Below, one piece after another: positions 5,536 to 6,939 of a stretch of DNA of 6,939 bases (positions within the stretch are counted from its first letter, which is position 1; each line of letters starts with the position of its first letter). The notes beneath the pieces are model-generated. The model ran no database searches. It was not told the DNA's origin and saw only the letters and a list, made by a program, of their open reading frames with translations. This DNA is from Cyanobacteria bacterium UBA9579 (GTDB lineage: Bacteria; Cyanobacteriota; Vampirovibrionia; Gastranaerophilales; UBA9579): contig DNSU01000090.1 in assembly GCA_003499585.1 (NCBI GenBank), forward strand, positions 14,889 through 21,827, written 5' to 3'. The position numbers and the translations under genes are program-made.

Positions 5536-6936
5536 ATGGGTGCTGGTTATACCACGCTTATAGTAACTGATAGACAGGAAGATGTTGTAGAAATACAATC
5601 TAAACTAACTATTTCCAGAACAATGGATATAGTTTTTGACTGTCCTCTTGAAAAAGCGGTTGAATATTGTCGTAAACATTCTCCGGATGTTGTAATAGTT
5701 TTCGCCCATACAAAAAGTAATAAATTATTTGAAGTTTGTAAAATAATCAGGCTGGATTCTTTTCTCAGGCATATACCCATAATATTTATTTATGATCAGT
5801 TTAATGAAGAATTTATCATTGAAAGTTTGAATGCAGGTGTAAGTGATTATGTAGTTGCTCCGATAAAGAAAGTTGATATTCTGGCACATTTAAACTGGGC
5901 CTTTGAAAAGGGTAAGCTAATTCGTGAAATAGAAATCAGGGAAGAATTATTAAAAGATATTGGAGTAATAGACAGGAATATTGGTGCATTTTCACCTAAA
6001 TATGTTCATGCCGGGTTTACGGCGCATATTAATGTTGCTAAAAAATATAAGTATCCTTTAATATTTATGGTGGTATGCATAGATTCACCATATAGAAGCA
6101 AAATTAATAGTGATTATTTAGCTAAAGTTCTTAGAAAAACGCTTAGGTCTACAGATGCTATAGGTTATTGGGAGCAGGGAAATTTCTACATTCTCCTTCC
6201 AAAAACAGACTTAAAAGGTGTTTATGCACTGCATAATAAAATGCTTAAAAACTTAGGAAATAATTTCACCATAAGTATCGGTGTTTGCATGTATCAGGAT
6301 GAGATAAACTATGAATCTCTAAGGGTTTTAGCAGTAAAAGCTTTATCTGAAGCTATCTCAAATGGTGGAAATAGGATTTTTGTGTACAATGCCGAGCAGG
6401 TCAAAGCAAGTATAAAAGGAAGTCTGAGTAAAAAAGAGACAGAAAAAACTCCAGAAGTAAGTTCAAAAGAAGATAATAAGAAGGAAAAGTCAGAATTGTC
6501 AAAAAGCTGGATTGATAAAGTTCAGACAAGTAAAAAGAGTTATGATTCCTTTAAAAGAGAATTTTTTAAGAAGGTAAATGAGCTTATTTCTCCAACTTTT
6601 TACAGAATGAGGGATAATCTAAGAGTTAAATATCCTACAAGCGTTATAATTGACTGCTCTACGACAGATACATTGTGTGAATTCTCAATAAAAGAGATTT
6701 ATGAAGGTACGGAGAATAGTCTTCAAATTATCGATCCGGGATTATCTCATTTGAAAATAGAACGCTGCTTAATTAAAGCAGGTAAACAAACAACAACTCG
6801 TTATAATATTGAATTGGATGATCTTACAGAAGTTTATATTGAAAGAATTTTACAGGATTTGTTTAATGAGTTTGAAATAGTCTCAGATATAGACAAGTTA
6901 AATAAAACTCATAATTTAGAAAATAGTTTAGATTAA
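5536..6936 (+). CDS. Degenerate receiver plus degenerate GGDEF protein with unknown C-terminal domain
   Basis: A complete 466-residue cytoplasmic protein; ATG 5536 has GGAG (5524-5527) eight bases upstream. Residues about 5-125 have the receiver fold pattern (PDVVIV 50-55, FEVCKIIR 65-72, IPIIFIY 80-86, AGVSDYVVAPI 100-110), but the phosphoacceptor Asp position is Phe56, the conserved Thr/Ser position is Tyr86 and the conserved Lys position is Ala108. Residues about 148-285 follow a GGDEF domain (SPKYVHAGF 153-161, FMVVCID 177-183, YILLPKTDLKG 218-228, FTISIGV 244-250, NGGNRIFVY 276-284), but the signature is EQGNF (213-217), the first metal-binding Asp is Cys181 and the GHxxGD motif is absent. 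Neither phosphotransfer nor diguanylate cyclase activity is expected. RSTD (204-207) sits exactly five residues before the signature, as in the inhibitory c-di-GMP site. A Lys/Glu/Ser-rich linker (about 292-330) leads to an alpha/beta domain (about 335-450) that I do not recognise. It is probably a ligand- or protein-binding regulator; partners are unknown. Confidence 0.8.
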   Translation: MGAGYTTLIVTDRQEDVVEIQSKLTISRTMDIVFDCPLEKAVEYCRKHSPDVVIVFAHTKSNKLFEVCKIIRLDSFLRHIPIIFIYDQFNEEFIIESLNAGVSDYVVAPIKKVDILAHLNWAFEKGKLIREIEIREELLKDIGVIDRNIGAFSPKYVHAGFTAHINVAKKYKYPLIFMVVCIDSPYRSKINSDYLAKVLRKTLRSTDAIGYWEQGNFYILLPKTDLKGVYALHNKMLKNLGNNFTISIGVCMYQDEINYESLRVLAVKALSEAISNGGNRIFVYNAEQVKASIKGSLSKKETEKTPEVSSKEDNKKEKSELSKSWIDKVQTSKKSYDSFKREFFKKVNELISPTFYRMRDNLRVKYPTSVIIDCSTTDTLCEFSIKEIYEGTENSLQIIDPGLSHLKIERCLIKAGKQTTTRYNIELDDLTEVYIERILQDLFNEFEIVSDIDKLNKTHNLENSLD

Positions 6937-6939
6937 AAA

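Noticed and set aside
5547..5780. 77-residue minus-strand open frame
   Set aside because: Antisense to the receiver-like domain, whose fold pattern clearly belongs to the plus strand.

Overview
This window is a strongly AT-rich bacterial chromosomal segment with compact, well-formed genes separated by unusually A/T-dense intergenic DNA. It carries the 5' end of a ribosomal protein L10 gene (minus strand) behind a recognisable L10 leader, a two-gene carbohydrate operon (GT4 glycosyltransferase plus glycogen-debranching-type glucosidase), a convergent ROK-family sugar kinase, and a signalling-type protein built from a degenerate receiver and a degenerate GGDEF domain. The L10 N-terminus (a YRGLTVAEITDLRR stretch) and the GT4 N-terminus look to me most like cyanobacterial versions. 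With the low GC, that suggests a non-photosynthetic relative of Cyanobacteria (Melainabacteria/Vampirovibrionia type). This is inference from memory and only moderately secure; a low-GC Firmicute is the main alternative.

Layout. Positions 1-151 (minus) are the first 50 codons of rplJ. Positions 152 to about 407 are its leader RNA, with a good promoter (-35 at 437-442, extended -10 at 414-421), the conserved L10-binding core (about 320-403) and an intrinsic terminator (188-211) just before the rplJ ribosome binding site. The terminator's 5' arm and loop can pair with two upstream leader segments, which gives a plausible antiterminator. Positions 443-965 hold no convincing gene; they contain a two-part 17-bp imperfect hairpin (666-751), a dyad (741-754) and two related TTATC/GATAA palindromes close to the glycosyltransferase start. 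The GT4 gene (966-2069) and the debranching-enzyme gene (2085-4235) are 15 bp apart and surely co-transcribed. The ROK kinase (4324-5283, minus) converges on them. A 252-bp divergent spacer (5284-5535) contains a perfect 17-bp all-A/T inverted repeat with a 47-nt interior, and a near-perfect 20-bp palindrome next to a TATAAT box. The last gene (5536-6936) fills the rest of the window.

How it may fit together. The debranching glucosidase would release glucose from alpha-1,6 branches of glycogen-like glucan, and the ROK kinase could phosphorylate that glucose. The GT4 enzyme presumably makes a glycoside or glucan linked to the same metabolism, though its donor and acceptor cannot be read from sequence. 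The most unusual protein is the last one. Its receiver domain lacks the phosphoacceptor Asp and the conserved Lys, and its GGDEF signature reads EQGNF, yet an RxxD motif sits exactly where the c-di-GMP inhibitory site normally lies. It ends in a roughly 120-residue domain I do not recognise.
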